Of a stretch of DNA of 64,000 bases, positions 36,239 to 45,441 are shown piece after piece; the stretch's first letter is position 1; each line of letters starts with the position of its first letter. The notes beneath the pieces are model-generated. The model was not told the origin of the DNA, made no database searches, and worked only from the letters and a program-made list of their open reading frames with translations. The stretch comes from Agrobacterium tumefaciens (GTDB lineage Bacteria; Pseudomonadota; Alphaproteobacteria; Rhizobiales; Rhizobiaceae). Location of the stretch: positions 1,845,001 through 1,909,000 of the forward strand of contig CP048470.1 of the NCBI GenBank assembly GCA_025559845.1, written 5' to 3'. The position numbers and the translations under genes are program-made.

Positions 36239-37154
36239 TTCGGGGATCCAGAATGTCGCGCAGGCCATCGCCCAACAGGTTGAAAGCAAGGCTGACGGTC
36301 AAGATTGCGAGGCCCGGGATCGTCGTCAGCCACCAGGCATCGAGAAGATACTGACGGCCGGATGCTGCCATCGCCCCCCATTCGGCCATGGGCGGCTGTG
36401 CGCCGAGCCCGAGGAAGCCCAGACCTGCCGCTGTCAGAATGATGCTCGACATGTTGAGCGTCAGGCGAACGATGATCGACGGAGCGCAGAGCGGAACGAT
36501 ATGGCGAAACAGAATGCGCCACATGCCCGCTCCCTGCAGTTCTGCCGCGACAACGAAGTCAGCATTGCGGAACGTCAAGGTTTCGGCGCGCGCGAGACGC
36601 GCAATCGGTGGCCAGACGGTCAGGGCGATAGCAATAACTGCGTTCTCAATTCCCGGACCAAGACTGGCGGAGAAGGCCAGCGCCAAGACGAGACTGGGGA
36701 AGGAAAGGAAAATGTCGGTCACTCGCATCAGGACGACATCGACCCAACCACCGAGATAGCCGGCCGTGGCGCCAATGATGAAACCGATCGGTGCAACGAC
36801 GACGGTGACGAGGATACTGATGTAGAGCGTCGTGCGTGAGCCATAGACCAAGCGCGAGAACACATCGCGACCGAACTCATCCGTTCCGAACCAGTGCTGG
36901 GCGGATATCGGTTTCAACGCAATTGCCAGATCCTGTGCATAGGGATCGTGTGTGGCAATAAGCGGTGCGAAGGCGGCCACGATCACGAGGCCGAGTACGA
37001 CAAGAAAACCGCAGAATGCCAAAGGGTTGGCCAGAAGGTTCAGCCAGGCGACATAGACGCCGTGCAGTCTGGCCTGACGTGTTGAGGTGAAATCCTCATT
37101 TATGAGCCAGTTATGGAGGGTGGCAAGGGAGCCAGATTTTGTCATGGCGTTCAC
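36231..37154 (-). CDS. Peptide-type ABC transporter permease (DppC-like)
   Basis: 307 aa from a GTG at 37154 that overlaps the previous stop (GTGA); an ATG three codons on (37145) is equally possible. Six membrane segments, the DppC landmark FGTDEFGRDVFSRLVYGSR at about 94-112, and the EAA region around FVVAAELQGAGMWRILF. Confidence 0.92.
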   Translation of the reverse strand: MNAMTKSGSLATLHNWLINEDFTSTRQARLHGVYVAWLNLLANPLAFCGFLVVLGLVIVAAFAPLIATHDPYAQDLAIALKPISAQHWFGTDEFGRDVFSRLVYGSRTTLYISILVTVVVAPIGFIIGATAGYLGGWVDVVLMRVTDIFLSFPSLVLALAFSASLGPGIENAVIAIALTVWPPIARLARAETLTFRNADFVVAAELQGAGMWRILFRHIVPLCAPSIIVRLTLNMSSIILTAAGLGFLGLGAQPPMAEWGAMAASGRQYLLDAWWLTTIPGLAILTVSLAFNLLGDGLRDILDPRNG

Positions 37155-38212
37155 CGTGTTCTCGGATCGATGAAGCGATAAACAATGTCCGAAAGGAGAT
37201 TGATCGCGATGGAAATGATGCCGATCAGCAGCACACTGCCGAGTACGGCATTCATGTCGGCAAAGAACAGCGCGGAAGTCAGATATTGACCGAGACCCGG
37301 CCAGGCGAACACCGTTTCGATCAACACCGTGCCATCAAGTAGGCCGCAATAGGCAAGCGCTACAACTGTCAGCAGTTGGACACGAATATTCCGAAAGGCG
37401 TGACGCCAGACGACCGAACGCTGACTGAGACCCTTTGCGCGCGCCGTAAGGACATACTCCTGGCGCAGCTGCTCAAGCATGAAGCTACGGCTCATGCGGC
37501 TGAGATAGGCCATGGCCGCATAGCCAAGGATCAGGGCAGGGGCGATGACGTGATGAAGCGCGCTCCAGAACACCTGCCATTCACCGGCGAGAATGGAGTC
37601 CAGCAGGATCGATCCGGTCGGCCCCTCGACCAACCCTTCATTGTAGATGTCGATACGCCCACCTCCCGGGATGAGGCCGAATTTCGCATAAAATACAAGG
37701 ATGACGATGGTTCCGAGCCAGAAAATTGGTGTCGAATAGCCGAGCAGACCGACGAAACGGCCAAGATGGTCGACCCACGTTCCCTTACGAACTGCGGAAA
37801 TGACCCCGAGCGGGACACCGAAACCTGCGCCAATCAAGGTTGCCAGAGTCGCGAGCTCGATGGTCGCCGGAAAGACACGGGCTAGATCGCTTGCAACCGG
37901 GTTTTTGGTGATGTGAGACTGTCCGAATTCCAGATGTACGACGTCGTTCAGATAGGCGCCGAACTGGACGTAGAGTGGCCGGTCCAGGCCCATTTCCTTG
38001 TAGACACGTTCGTATGTGGCCTGATCGGCCTGATCGCCAATGGCAGCGATAACAGGGTCCGCTGGAACAAGGCGGCCAATCGCGAAGGTGATAACCAGAA
38101 GGCCGAGCAGGGTTGTCAGGATGACGGCGATGGAAGTCGCAATCTTTCGCAACCCGGACAGCAATTTGCTGCTGTCCGGGCTGCTAACGGTAGTCGCTTG
38201 GGAGGAGGTCAA
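37151..38212 (-). CDS. Peptide-type ABC transporter permease (DppB-like)
   Basis: 353 aa with a TTG start at 38212; no ATG lies in frame before the first membrane segment, and AAGGA sits about eight bases upstream. Six membrane segments, and the DppB-type EAA loop LRQEYVLTARAKGLSQRSVVW near residue 245. It is longer at the N-terminus than the DppB-like protein at 19.2 kb. Confidence 0.9.
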   Translation of the reverse strand: MTSSQATTVSSPDSSKLLSGLRKIATSIAVILTTLLGLLVITFAIGRLVPADPVIAAIGDQADQATYERVYKEMGLDRPLYVQFGAYLNDVVHLEFGQSHITKNPVASDLARVFPATIELATLATLIGAGFGVPLGVISAVRKGTWVDHLGRFVGLLGYSTPIFWLGTIVILVFYAKFGLIPGGGRIDIYNEGLVEGPTGSILLDSILAGEWQVFWSALHHVIAPALILGYAAMAYLSRMSRSFMLEQLRQEYVLTARAKGLSQRSVVWRHAFRNIRVQLLTVVALAYCGLLDGTVLIETVFAWPGLGQYLTSALFFADMNAVLGSVLLIGIISIAINLLSDIVYRFIDPRTR

Positions 38213-38237
38213 GTTACTTGTCCTTGGCTTGCGGCGA

Positions 38238-39830
38238 TCATTCGCCCTTGGTCACGGTGTCCCAACGGGTCAGCCAGGTGGAGTGACCGACATAACCTTT
38301 GACTTCTTTTCGAACGGCCTTGGCATCGGTTCGCTGGAACGAGGTGATCAGGGCGGGAGAAGCTGCGAGATATGCCTTGTTGATCAGCGTATAGAGATCG
38401 GCGCGCTTTGCCTTGTCTGTCTCGTGGGCTGCTGCCGTCACCATGTCCTGGATCTCTTTCGGAACATCCCATGCTGAACGCCAGGCAAGCAGACCGGTCA
38501 ACTTGGCCTCATCAGCGTTGTTCTTGTTGGTCGCATAGGATGCGAGCACTGCATGCGGGTCAGGAAGACGTTCACCAGAGCGGGCCGAGAAGATTTCAAA
38601 AGCGCGATCCCGGAACTTGCCGATGTGGTCGCCACCTTGCAGATCAAGCTTGACGCCGGCCTTTGCCGCATTGGCCTGCAGCGACTGTGCGACCTCGAAT
38701 TCAGGCGTCACCGGTGTTGCATAATAGACCTTTGAGAAACCGTCCGGATAACCGGCCTCGGCCAGCAACTGCTTGGCCTTGTCGATATCCAGCTTGTACG
38801 GATTTTCACTGAGTGCGCCAGGCAGACCTGCAGGAATGATGCTCTGCTGTTTGATGCCGTAGTACTTCATGACGGTGCTGCTCAGGCCGTCATAGTCGAT
38901 CAGATAGCGGAAGGCTTCGCGAACCTTGGGATTGGAAAGAATTTCGTCCTTCTGGTTGAGCGCCAGATAATAGAAGCCGAAGCCGGGTGTTTTCTGGATT
39001 TCGACCTTTCCACCCGCTTCCAGTGCGGCAAGATCTGTGGAAGACAGTCGCGTCGCGATGTCCATATCTCCGGCGTCGACCTGCAGGCGCTGTGCCGAGG
39101 ATTCCGGAAGATGGCGCAGGATCACACGGCGCATGGCCGGCGCTCCCTGCCAATAGTCGGCAAAGGCTTCGGCGATCAGCATTTCGTTGGAGCGCCATGT
39201 TCTCAGCGAATATGGGCCCGAACCCGCATCGGCAGTCTGCAGGTACTCGCGACCCATGTCGCCATTCTTTTCCTTGCCGGCGAGGAACGTGCTGTCGAGG
39301 ATGGAGGTTGAAAAGCTTGCCAGCGACAGAAGGATAAGGTCGGAATTCCAGACTTCTGGCGTTTCGATCACCACGGTCTGGTCGTCAGTTGCGCGGATAA
39401 GCTGATCAACGTTGTCAGCCGAAAAGCCCCATTGGCGCAGATCGGTTGATGGGGCAAGGCCGAGCTTCACCAGACGACGTAGAGACCACTCGACATCCTT
39501 GGCCGTCAGCGCGTTGCCTGAATGAAACTTGACGCCCGAGCGGACTTTGAATGTGAACGTCTTACCGTCGTCGGAGACAGACCAGCTTTCGGCAAGTCCG
39601 GGTTGCGGCTCAGTAATCTTGTCCGCCGGCAGAACGATCAGCCGCTCATAGAGGTTGGCAACGACTTCTGCAGCCTCAAGCTGGTTTAACTCCTGCGGAT
39701 CAAGGCCACGCATCGAGGACATGTTGGTCGCGATGACAAGCTGGTCGCGCGGTGTTGCCGCAGTGGCTGCGAATGGAGCACCGGCTGCGATAGCAGCACT
39801 GGCAAGCATGATGAAGTGACGTCTGAGCAT
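38238..39830 (-). CDS. Peptide-type ABC transporter substrate-binding protein (family 5)
   Basis: 530 aa from the ATG at 39830. GGAGG stands seven bases upstream, and an ATG two codons earlier is too close to it. Signal peptide to about residue 25 (FAATAA, mature TPRDQLVIATN). Family-5 features: GLDPQELNQLEAAEV, KTFTFKVRSGVKFHSGNALTAKDVEWSL, PKVREAFRYLIDYDGL. Because the divergent genes encode a DapA-family lyase and a galactonate-dehydratase-like enzyme, the cargo may be a sugar-acid conjugate or oligosaccharide, as known for some rhizobial members of this transporter family (inference). Confidence 0.92.
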   Translation of the reverse strand: MLRRHFIMLASAAIAAGAPFAATAATPRDQLVIATNMSSMRGLDPQELNQLEAAEVVANLYERLIVLPADKITEPQPGLAESWSVSDDGKTFTFKVRSGVKFHSGNALTAKDVEWSLRRLVKLGLAPSTDLRQWGFSADNVDQLIRATDDQTVVIETPEVWNSDLILLSLASFSTSILDSTFLAGKEKNGDMGREYLQTADAGSGPYSLRTWRSNEMLIAEAFADYWQGAPAMRRVILRHLPESSAQRLQVDAGDMDIATRLSSTDLAALEAGGKVEIQKTPGFGFYYLALNQKDEILSNPKVREAFRYLIDYDGLSSTVMKYYGIKQQSIIPAGLPGALSENPYKLDIDKAKQLLAEAGYPDGFSKVYYATPVTPEFEVAQSLQANAAKAGVKLDLQGGDHIGKFRDRAFEIFSARSGERLPDPHAVLASYATNKNNADEAKLTGLLAWRSAWDVPKEIQDMVTAAAHETDKAKRADLYTLINKAYLAASPALITSFQRTDAKAVRKEVKGYVGHSTWLTRWDTVTKGE

Positions 39831-39894
39831 TTTCATTCCTCCCTTGAGGCTCCTCAACCTCGAATGCCAATTTTCATATCGACATCGATCTGAA

Positions 39895-39910
39895 ATCTGG
39901 TATATCAGAT
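39895..39910. promoter_or_regulatory. Candidate GntR operator
   Basis: ATCTGGTATATCAGAT, a near-perfect dyad containing TGGTATATCA, one base from the TGGTATACCA core typical of FadR/FCD-type GntR operators. It lies in the 119-bp gap between the divergent ABC operon and the gntR gene, 40 bp before gntR. Confidence 0.65.
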
Positions 39911-39949
39911 CTCACAAGTCGATTTGAACGTCAACAGGATTTTGCAGCA

Positions 39950-40660
39950 ATGGCTCATCAACCAAGTCTGTCCGGTGGGGTGGGAACCATCGAAAGGCTC
40001 GATCCCCAGCTCCAGCTGACCATGCGCGACCATGTGCATCGCATCCTGCGTGGCGCGATCATTGCCGGTCGTTTTGCGCCTGATGAAAAAGTCAATGAAC
40101 GCCAGCTCGCCGAGCAGTTCGGAGTGAGTACGACACCGATCAAGGAAGCCCTGCGTCAACTGGAGGCGGAGGGGCTTGTCGAGGCGTTGCCGCGTCGGGG
40201 GGTGATCATCCGCTTCAACATGAGCTGGGCCGAGGAGATGATCCTTGCGCGTGCGGCTCTCGAATCCATGATCGGTCATCTGGCGGCCAAGCGTATTTCG
40301 GCTGAGGCTGCGGACGCGTTGAGGGCCACTGTCATGCTGATGGATGCTGCCACATCGTCCGGTAACGCGGATGAATTGATCGTGCTCAACGAAACCTTTC
40401 ATGATCAGATCCACAAGGCGTCGCGCTGTCAGTATCTCGCGCGCCTGATCGAGCGGCAGCAGTTTTATGATGCCAGCATCCGTCGCATCATCCATTCAGA
40501 TCCCGCCGAACGCGAAAAGGCGTTGCGGGAACATGCCGCTATCGCTGCCGCCATCGTTGAGGGCGATGTCGATGGCGCGGAAAAGCAGATGCGTGACCAC
40601 GTTGTCCGCTCCGGCGAAACATATCTTTCAATCGTTTTCGGAAACAAAGAGGGTAAATAA
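39950..40660 (+). CDS. GntR family (FCD) transcriptional regulator
   Basis: 236 aa. Winged HTH at about residues 24-88 (NERQLAEQFGVSTTPIKEAL, then EALPRRGVII), followed by a helical FCD ligand-binding domain. It begins the operon gntR, dapA-like, galactonate-dehydratase-like and diverges from the peptide-type importer. It probably controls both sides through the dyad at 39895-39910. Confidence 0.9.
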   Translation: MAHQPSLSGGVGTIERLDPQLQLTMRDHVHRILRGAIIAGRFAPDEKVNERQLAEQFGVSTTPIKEALRQLEAEGLVEALPRRGVIIRFNMSWAEEMILARAALESMIGHLAAKRISAEAADALRATVMLMDAATSSGNADELIVLNETFHDQIHKASRCQYLARLIERQQFYDASIRRIIHSDPAEREKALREHAAIAAAIVEGDVDGAEKQMRDHVVRSGETYLSIVFGNKEGK

Positions 40661-41581
40661 GTGAGTGAAAAGCTCGAGATCGTCAGAAAAGCACTCGGTG
40701 GCATTTCGGGTGTTCCCGTCACCCCGTATCGCGCTGACGGCGCGGTGGATGTCGAAAAGCTCGATGCGCTGATCAAGGGTCTTGCTGCAGCGCGAGTTCA
40801 TAACCTCATGGCTGCGGGCAATACCGGGGAATTCTTCACCCTGACATTGGATGAAATCAGGCTTGTGCACGCGACGACCATCAAGGCTGCGGCGGGCAAG
40901 TCTCTTGTCAGTGCGGCGGTGGGGCGCTCGCTGGCTGATGCGAAGTCGCTTGCAAACGATGCGATTGCCGCTGGTGCCGACGCGATCATGGGCCACCATC
41001 CTATGGACCCATTTGCAGGGCCTTCCTATCAGGCGCGCTATTTCCTTGAGCTTGCCGATTTCTGCACGGTCCCGGTCATTGCCTACGTGCGTAGCGACGG
41101 TTTCTCGGTCGCCGATTTCCGTTCACTTGCACTTCACCCCAATATCGCCGGCATCAAGTTCGCATCGCCGAACCTCATGCTGCTTGCTGAGGTTATCCGC
41201 TCCACAAAGGACGCACCAGCAATCTGGGTTTGCGGTTTGGCCGAAGGCTGGGCGCCTGCCTTCTATGCCCTTGGAGCTCGGGGTTTCACCTCAGGCCTCG
41301 TCAACGTCTTCCCGGAGCGGTCGCACGCCATTCTCCGTGCGCTTGATAACGGCGATTATGCCGGCGCACGCAACCTGATCGATGGCATTGCAGAATTCGA
41401 ATCTCTCCGAACGAAGTACAACAACGGAGCCAACGTCACCGTCGTCAAGGAAGCGCTTGGCATGCTCGGCAACAATGTCGGTCCGGTGCGTGTCCCTGGT
41501 GTCACGGCCTTGAACGAAGGTGAGCGCACGATCCTGCGTGGCGTTGTTGATCGCATCAGCGCCGAAACGCGTGCTGCGTGA
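40661..41581 (+). CDS. DapA family lyase/dehydratase
   Basis: 306 aa with a GTG start right after the gntR stop codon (AGAGGG upstream). A dihydrodipicolinate-synthase-type TIM barrel: substrate-carboxylate loop AAGNTGEFFTLT (about 52-62), Tyr142 (VIAYVR), Schiff-base Lys166 (AGIKFASP). Related enzymes split or dehydrate 2-keto-3-deoxy sugar acids or keto-deoxyglucarate. Next to a galactonate-dehydratase-like gene it most likely handles that enzyme's 2-keto-3-deoxy product. It could also serve the galactarate dehydratase at 4.9 kb. Confidence 0.85.
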   Translation: MSEKLEIVRKALGGISGVPVTPYRADGAVDVEKLDALIKGLAAARVHNLMAAGNTGEFFTLTLDEIRLVHATTIKAAAGKSLVSAAVGRSLADAKSLANDAIAAGADAIMGHHPMDPFAGPSYQARYFLELADFCTVPVIAYVRSDGFSVADFRSLALHPNIAGIKFASPNLMLLAEVIRSTKDAPAIWVCGLAEGWAPAFYALGARGFTSGLVNVFPERSHAILRALDNGDYAGARNLIDGIAEFESLRTKYNNGANVTVVKEALGMLGNNVGPVRVPGVTALNEGERTILRGVVDRISAETRAA

Positions 41582-41594
41582 CGGAGTTCTGACC

Positions 41595-42734
41595 ATGCGT
41601 ATTACCGGTATCAAGACATACATGCAGCGCGTGGATGACCGTCCACGTCTCTTGCTCAAGATCGAAACCAGCGAAGGCATCAGTGGTTGGGGCGAATGCT
41701 ACAATCACGGACCAGACTGGGCCCTGCCGCCGCTGCTCGACTATCTTTTCCACCAGATCGAGGGTGAAGATCCGCGCCGGGTCGAGTTTCTCGTTCTCAA
41801 GTTGAATCAGCAGTGCCGGTTCCCTCCGGGTGCGCTTGGCCTTGCGGCCATTTCCGCGATTGACCATGCTCTGTGGGATATCGCCGGTAAGGCCGCTGGT
41901 CTGCCGGTCTACATGCTCCTCGGTGGAAATGTCCGCGATCGTGTGCGTGTCTACTGCGGTGTCTACACAGCGCCTGACGCCGAACACGCCCGTGATCAGA
42001 CGCTTCAGCTCCACGAAGAATATGGTTATACGGCCTTCAAGCTAAGCCCCTATCGACGCGACCTGCACGCCAGCCGGTGGGGCGAACTCGTCAAGGAAAC
42101 CGGTGACTGGTTCGGGCGTATTCGCGAGTTGACGCCATCGAACTTTGAATTTGCGTTCGATGCGCATGCAAAGATCTTCGAACCCTATCAGGCCGTGCAG
42201 CTTGCTGCGGCGATCGCGTCCTACGACCCGTACTTCTACGAAGAGCCGATCCGGCCGGAACATATTCCGGCTTGGGCCGAACTGAAATCGAAGGTGACGG
42301 TGCCGCTTGCCACGGGAGAATCCCTCTACAATCGCTTCGAGTTCCTGTCGCTCCTGTCGGCACGGGGGGCGGATATTATCCAGCCGGACATCTGCGTGGT
42401 GGGCGGCGTCAGTGAGATGCGTCGCATCGCCGCGATTGCGGAAGCGCACTATGTGACCGTCGCACCTCACAACCCGATGGGGCCGCTAGCGACGGCAGTC
42501 AACGTGCATTTTTGTGCCGCGCAGCCGAATTTTAAGGTGCTCGAATTCAAGCCGCACGTTCACGCGCCTTGGGCGCTCGACCCATACATGCCGGTAGATG
42601 GCCACATGGAACTGCGGCCGGACCGGCCAGGCTGGGGTATCGAAATTGACGAGAAGGTTCTCGAAAAGGACGATTACATCCATTGGGAACGCAAGGTTAC
42701 CCGCAAGCCGGATGGTGCTACAGCTTACCCCTGA
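41595..42734 (+). CDS. D-galactonate dehydratase-like enzyme (enolase superfamily)
   Basis: 379 aa from the ATG at 41595 (GGAG upstream). Enolase-superfamily barrel with Lys149 (FKLSPY), metal ligand Asp189 with His191 beside it (FDAHAKIF), Glu216/217 (YEEPI), Glu242 (ATGES) and His292 (APHNPMGP). The DxH pair on the third strand and HNPMGP mark the galactonate/mannonate dehydratase group rather than muconate cycloisomerases. Expected reaction: an aldonate to its 2-keto-3-deoxy acid. Aldonate identity is not resolved; several members of the group have low or other activities. Confidence 0.85.
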   Translation: MRITGIKTYMQRVDDRPRLLLKIETSEGISGWGECYNHGPDWALPPLLDYLFHQIEGEDPRRVEFLVLKLNQQCRFPPGALGLAAISAIDHALWDIAGKAAGLPVYMLLGGNVRDRVRVYCGVYTAPDAEHARDQTLQLHEEYGYTAFKLSPYRRDLHASRWGELVKETGDWFGRIRELTPSNFEFAFDAHAKIFEPYQAVQLAAAIASYDPYFYEEPIRPEHIPAWAELKSKVTVPLATGESLYNRFEFLSLLSARGADIIQPDICVVGGVSEMRRIAAIAEAHYVTVAPHNPMGPLATAVNVHFCAAQPNFKVLEFKPHVHAPWALDPYMPVDGHMELRPDRPGWGIEIDEKVLEKDDYIHWERKVTRKPDGATAYP

Positions 42735-42755
42735 GCCCCGATTGATGACACTACA

Positions 42756-42787
42756 AAACTCTAGCCGACACATGTCGGCTGTAGTTT
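42756..42787. terminator. Bidirectional terminator
   Basis: Stem AGCCGAC (42763-42769), loop ACAT, GTCGGCT (42774-42780), continued outward by AAACT (42756-42760) with AGTTT (42783-42787), giving A- and T-rich flanks on both sides. It lies between convergent genes. Confidence 0.85.
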
Positions 42788-42821
42788 CTCGTCGTGTCGC
42801 CCTTGTTCTGTCTGGATGGCC

Positions 42822-44315
42822 TCAGGAGGCCAATCGGCTTGGCGTTTGATCTTCCGTTGGATCGAGCACGGTTTTGATTGTGGTCGCCAAGGTTTGAGCC
42901 TGGGCTCGTAATTCTGTCAGAGAACTGGACTCCCAGGCCACACCCCGCAATGGATGTCCGATCGCGAAAAGATCTCCGTGTTTGATACCATCGAGGCCAA
43001 TCACGAGACCATCTGGCGTGGCATCGATGCCGAAGCCGGTGTCGTGTCGGCGGACAAGGCCGTTTTGCTGAAGGTGTTTCACGAGAGGTATCGTTATACG
43101 AGCCCAGTCGTGTTCCTGATGTCCCCGTGCATCAACTATGCCATCGACCACGATCACTTCAGGCTGCGTTTTTCTGCGTGGTCGCAGAATCACTTGAAGC
43201 CGCCCGTCGAGAGGGTTGGCTGAGAGCAGTCGGGCGGCCCGGGCCGAAAATCTTCCAGAGCGTCTTGCCGCGTCGACCGCAGCGTAAGACGGCGGCGCGG
43301 CGCGATGCGCGGTGACATCCCACAATGCGCGCAGATGGCGCACGAAACGCAGCCGTTCCGTGGTCGTCGCTTTCAGCCACATGGGCAATATGAATGGCCG
43401 AAGACTGAAGGGAATAACCTGCCAGTCTCGACCCTCTGCCAGAAGCCTGCGTCTTGCTTTGATCGCCAGCGTCAGAAGCGCTCGCGTGGTTTGCGGCAGA
43501 GCGTTAGGATCGACGATATCAATTGTCTCACCCGCTGTGCGGACCGGTTCGATGAGGTGGCCACGCCGTGAAATGACATGGTATCGCCCGCGAAAACCAC
43601 GGGCTTCAAGACTGGCGACCGTATCCACCATGCTGAGGCTTGCGCCGACGATCAGAATGTCCTGCGCTTTGCTCAGGCGATCAAGATTTTTTGACTGCCA
43701 GGGTGTGGTCAGTCGCCAGTCATTGGAGAGCGCACCAAGAACGGAATCGGGGCGAAGTGGAAAAACGCCGGTTGCCAGGACGGCGATATCTGCATCGAGT
43801 GTTCGACCGTCTGCAAATTGCGCCTTCAAACCGCCGGAGGCGAGGCGATCCAACTTGATGACGTCGGATTGCCAATGCTCGACCTCAATTCCCGAGGCAG
43901 CTTGCTCGATTGACTGTCGCAGTTCCTCTTCAACATAACGCCCGAACTCGCCGCGTGGAATGAACAACGTTTCCGCCTCACCATCGGCAAGTGCTGTGCC
44001 GTCATCGCGTGCGCTGTTTGCAACCCAGCGTGCCAGATGTCCGAGATCCTGCGGATGGATCGAGAAGTTCCCGGCAGGACCGTTCATCAGTTGGGCGGTT
44101 TCTTCGGTGCTATAGGCTTGACCCCGGCCGATTGATGATCGCGGTTCGGCTATCACCACTCGCAGCGGTCTTTGCCATTGTTCTAGCAAACGGATTGTCA
44201 GCGCCGCACCCGAGTACCCACCGCCGATGATCAAAATCACCGGTGGTTGGCTACTTGTGGTGTCGCCGCCGAACGATGGATAATTTGCCAGGGACCGATG
44301 GATTTCTGCGGTCAT
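42822..44315 (-). CDS. FAD/NAD(P)-binding protein in the sulfonate operon
   Basis: 497 aa. N-terminal dinucleotide-binding motif VILIIGGGYSGAALTIRLL (about 26-44), the family's GRGQAYST and LMNGPAGNFSIHP blocks, and a second Rossmann-like segment at about 218-235 (DILIVGASLSMVDTVASLE). This is the FAD-NAD(P)-binding type of COG4529/YdhS-like proteins, not a typical flavin reductase. Its start overlaps the ssuD stop codon (ATGA), so it is made together with the monooxygenase. It may supply reducing equivalents or oxygenate a related sulfonate (inference). The operon has no ssuE-like FMN reductase. Confidence 0.8.
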   Translation of the reverse strand: MTAEIHRSLANYPSFGGDTTSSQPPVILIIGGGYSGAALTIRLLEQWQRPLRVVIAEPRSSIGRGQAYSTEETAQLMNGPAGNFSIHPQDLGHLARWVANSARDDGTALADGEAETLFIPRGEFGRYVEEELRQSIEQAASGIEVEHWQSDVIKLDRLASGGLKAQFADGRTLDADIAVLATGVFPLRPDSVLGALSNDWRLTTPWQSKNLDRLSKAQDILIVGASLSMVDTVASLEARGFRGRYHVISRRGHLIEPVRTAGETIDIVDPNALPQTTRALLTLAIKARRRLLAEGRDWQVIPFSLRPFILPMWLKATTTERLRFVRHLRALWDVTAHRAAPPSYAAVDAARRSGRFSARAARLLSANPLDGRLQVILRPRRKTQPEVIVVDGIVDARGHQEHDWARITIPLVKHLQQNGLVRRHDTGFGIDATPDGLVIGLDGIKHGDLFAIGHPLRGVAWESSSLTELRAQAQTLATTIKTVLDPTEDQTPSRLAS

Positions 44316-45388
44316 GCGGATTCACGCAGCAGGGGCAGGAGTTGATTGCCCTGTCTGGAAATTTCTCGAAGATACGGGGTATCCGACAACACAAAATGCG
44401 TGATGCCCAGATCGCGATAGCGCTTCAAAGACCGCGCAACGTCGGTCGGGGAACCAACCAGCCACGTTGTGCCGGCCCCACCACCACCGAATTTTCCTGG
44501 TGCTGTATAGAGATTTTCGTCGAGCACATCGCCCTTGCTCTGCAGGTCGAAAAGACGTTGCTGGCCAACTGCCTGGGGGCGACGATCATCCACCCAGTCA
44601 TTCTTGCCGACCCTAGCCATCTCGGCGACCTTCGCTTCCGCTTCGGTCCAGGCCTGCTCCGTTGTATCGCGCACGAAGGTTGTAATCCGCAGTCCGAATT
44701 CAAGTGGTGGCAGATTGCGATCCTGCGTTTTGCTCAGCTCTTTCAGCCGGTCGATCCGGGCCGCAATACCTTCAAGTGGTTCACCCCAGAAAAGCTGGAT
44801 ATCCGCCTCGCTGGCCGACACGCGTTCTGCTGCAGCCGATGCGCCGCCGAAATAAAGTTTCGGGGTCAACCGTCCCGGTTTCTGGGTCACCCGAGGAGTG
44901 ACGGTGGAGTTGTCGACCCAGTAGTGTTCCCCCTTGAACGAGACATTTTCCTCCGTCCAGAGCCGCCGGACGAGCCGCATGAATTCCTGCGTCCTGCCAT
45001 AACGTTCAGCCTGATCACCCTCCTGGTCGCCATAGGCAGAGATGCTGTCTTGACCCGATACGATGTTGATCCGCACCCGACCATTGGTGAGGTGATCGAG
45101 CGTGGCGATGGATGAGGCGAGATTGGCCGGTCGCCAATAACCTGGACGAATGGCGATCAACGGCTCGAAGGTGCTCGTTCGTGCCGCCAGTGCGGCCGCC
45201 ACGGTAAATGTGTCGGGTCTGCCCCAACCCGCGCCAAGCAAGGCGCCTTTCCAGCCGTGATCTTCAAGTGCCTTTGCATGGCTGGTCAGGGTTTCGAGAC
45301 TGTTGTGGTCGTGTTTCACAGGCTCACCGCGATGCCCGGCAACGACCTGATTGGGAATATACCAGAGAAATTCCGACTGTTGTGTCAT
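44312..45388 (-). CDS. ssuD: LLM-class alkanesulfonate monooxygenase
   Basis: 358 aa. A luciferase-like TIM-barrel monooxygenase of the SsuD type: start region EFLWYIPNQ, VAAALAARTSTFEPLIAIRPG, NGRVRINIVSGQD, QEGDQAERYGRTQEFM, and KLYFGGASAAAERVSA. Expected reaction: FMNH2- and O2-dependent cleavage of alkanesulfonates to aldehyde and sulfite in the cytoplasm for sulfur supply. It follows ssuACB after a small hairpin. Confidence 0.88.
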   Translation of the reverse strand: MTQQSEFLWYIPNQVVAGHRGEPVKHDHNSLETLTSHAKALEDHGWKGALLGAGWGRPDTFTVAAALAARTSTFEPLIAIRPGYWRPANLASSIATLDHLTNGRVRINIVSGQDSISAYGDQEGDQAERYGRTQEFMRLVRRLWTEENVSFKGEHYWVDNSTVTPRVTQKPGRLTPKLYFGGASAAAERVSASEADIQLFWGEPLEGIAARIDRLKELSKTQDRNLPPLEFGLRITTFVRDTTEQAWTEAEAKVAEMARVGKNDWVDDRRPQAVGQQRLFDLQSKGDVLDENLYTAPGKFGGGGAGTTWLVGSPTDVARSLKRYRDLGITHFVLSDTPYLREISRQGNQLLPLLRESA

Positions 45389-45422
45389 CTGCTAAATCAA
45401 TCTGCTGAATGAAGGGAAATTG

Positions 45423-45441
45423 GCGGGCAAATTCCGCCCGC
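45423..45441 (-). terminator. Small hairpin between ssuB and ssuD
   Basis: GCGGGC and GCCCGC arms around a 7-base loop, directly after the ssuB stop on the minus strand. A weak attenuator or mRNA-processing site is the likely role. Confidence 0.45.
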
